From contig JBBRPG010000211.1 of assembly GCA_038228485.1 (NCBI GenBank), positions 1-5,755 on the forward strand: DNA of 5,755 nt, written 5' to 3'. The notes beneath the pieces were generated by a model that made no database searches, was not told where the DNA came from, and saw only the letters and a program-made list of their open reading frames with translations. Below, one piece after another: positions 5,618 through 5,755 of this stretch (the stretch's first letter is position 1; every line of letters starts with the position of its first letter). The position numbers and the translations under genes were made by a program. The stretch is from DATARH01 sp038228485. Its GTDB lineage: Bacteria; Pseudomonadota; Alphaproteobacteria; ATCC43930; CGMCC-115725.

Positions 5618-5755
5618 AGTGGATCGATTCTAACGCTTGGTACCCGCGCTTGACCGAGGCGATGATCTTCTCGGGATCGGCGGTCCAGGTGAAGGGCTTG
5701 GGATCCTCGTTGGTTTCCCGGAGGAAGCGGTTGATGGCAGCCTGGAGATCTACGA
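5616..5755 (-). CDS. IS630-family transposase, C-terminal end (partial)
   Basis: The frame enters from the right edge and ends at TAG 5616-5618. The 45 visible residues contain LQAAINRFLRETNEDPKPF, then TWTADPEKIIASVKRG and end in ALESIH. This is the characteristic tail of IS630-family DDE transposases, downstream of the catalytic acidic triad, which is not in the window. Intactness of the element cannot be judged. No terminal inverted repeat can be identified between the stop and the antitoxin, only 13 bp away. Either the element is truncated here, its end lies inside the antitoxin gene, or the pair travels with it. The family assignment is from recognised sequence; the boundaries are unknown. 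Confidence 0.85.
   Translation of the reverse strand, partial: VDLQAAINRFLRETNEDPKPFTWTADPEKIIASVKRGYQALESIH

Overview
The window is high-GC bacterial DNA. The gene order (isoleucyl-tRNA synthetase, then signal peptidase II, then a BamF-type lipoprotein) and the 'NRG.SFG' form of the LspA motif suggest an alphaproteobacterium, perhaps near the Rhodospirillales. This placement is an inference from family resemblance only. Every supported gene lies on the minus strand. The long plus-strand open frames are GC-rich shadows of these genes.

Reading in the direction of transcription (right to left), the window opens with the last 45 codons of an IS630-family transposase (5616-5755). Thirteen bases later a type II toxin-antitoxin pair begins: a ribbon-helix-helix antitoxin (5332-5602) and a ParE/RelE-family toxin (5058-5341). 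Each gene carries its own single-base indel: an extra base near 5539 in the antitoxin and a missing base near 5120-5122 in the toxin. As written, the module is a broken relic. The family sequence resumes in the shifted frame on both sides.

A 158-bp gap (4900-5057) follows, holding a long imperfect inverted repeat (4917-4981) just upstream of the ribosome binding site of ileS. Next comes a tightly packed housekeeping cluster. ileS (2026-4899) is a full-length IleRS of 957 residues. lspA (1520-2023) encodes signal peptidase II, and a small outer-membrane lipoprotein of the BamF/DUF3035 family (1068-1523) follows. The lipoprotein start overlaps the lspA stop as ATGA, so the protease and one of its likely substrates are translationally coupled. 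A GTG start for lspA would overlap the ileS stop in the same way.

After 62 bp without an evident terminator, the window ends inside the N-terminal class II aldolase domain of a bifunctional aldolase/short-chain dehydrogenase (1-1005), whose remainder lies beyond the left edge.

The core genes are ordinary. The points worth a second look are the doubly frameshifted toxin-antitoxin pair abutting the IS630 end, the dyad upstream of ileS, and an unusual NAG replacing GHG in the IleRS editing domain. I found no RNA genes, CRISPR arrays or clearly new defence system. No stretch above 300 bases lacks a gene.
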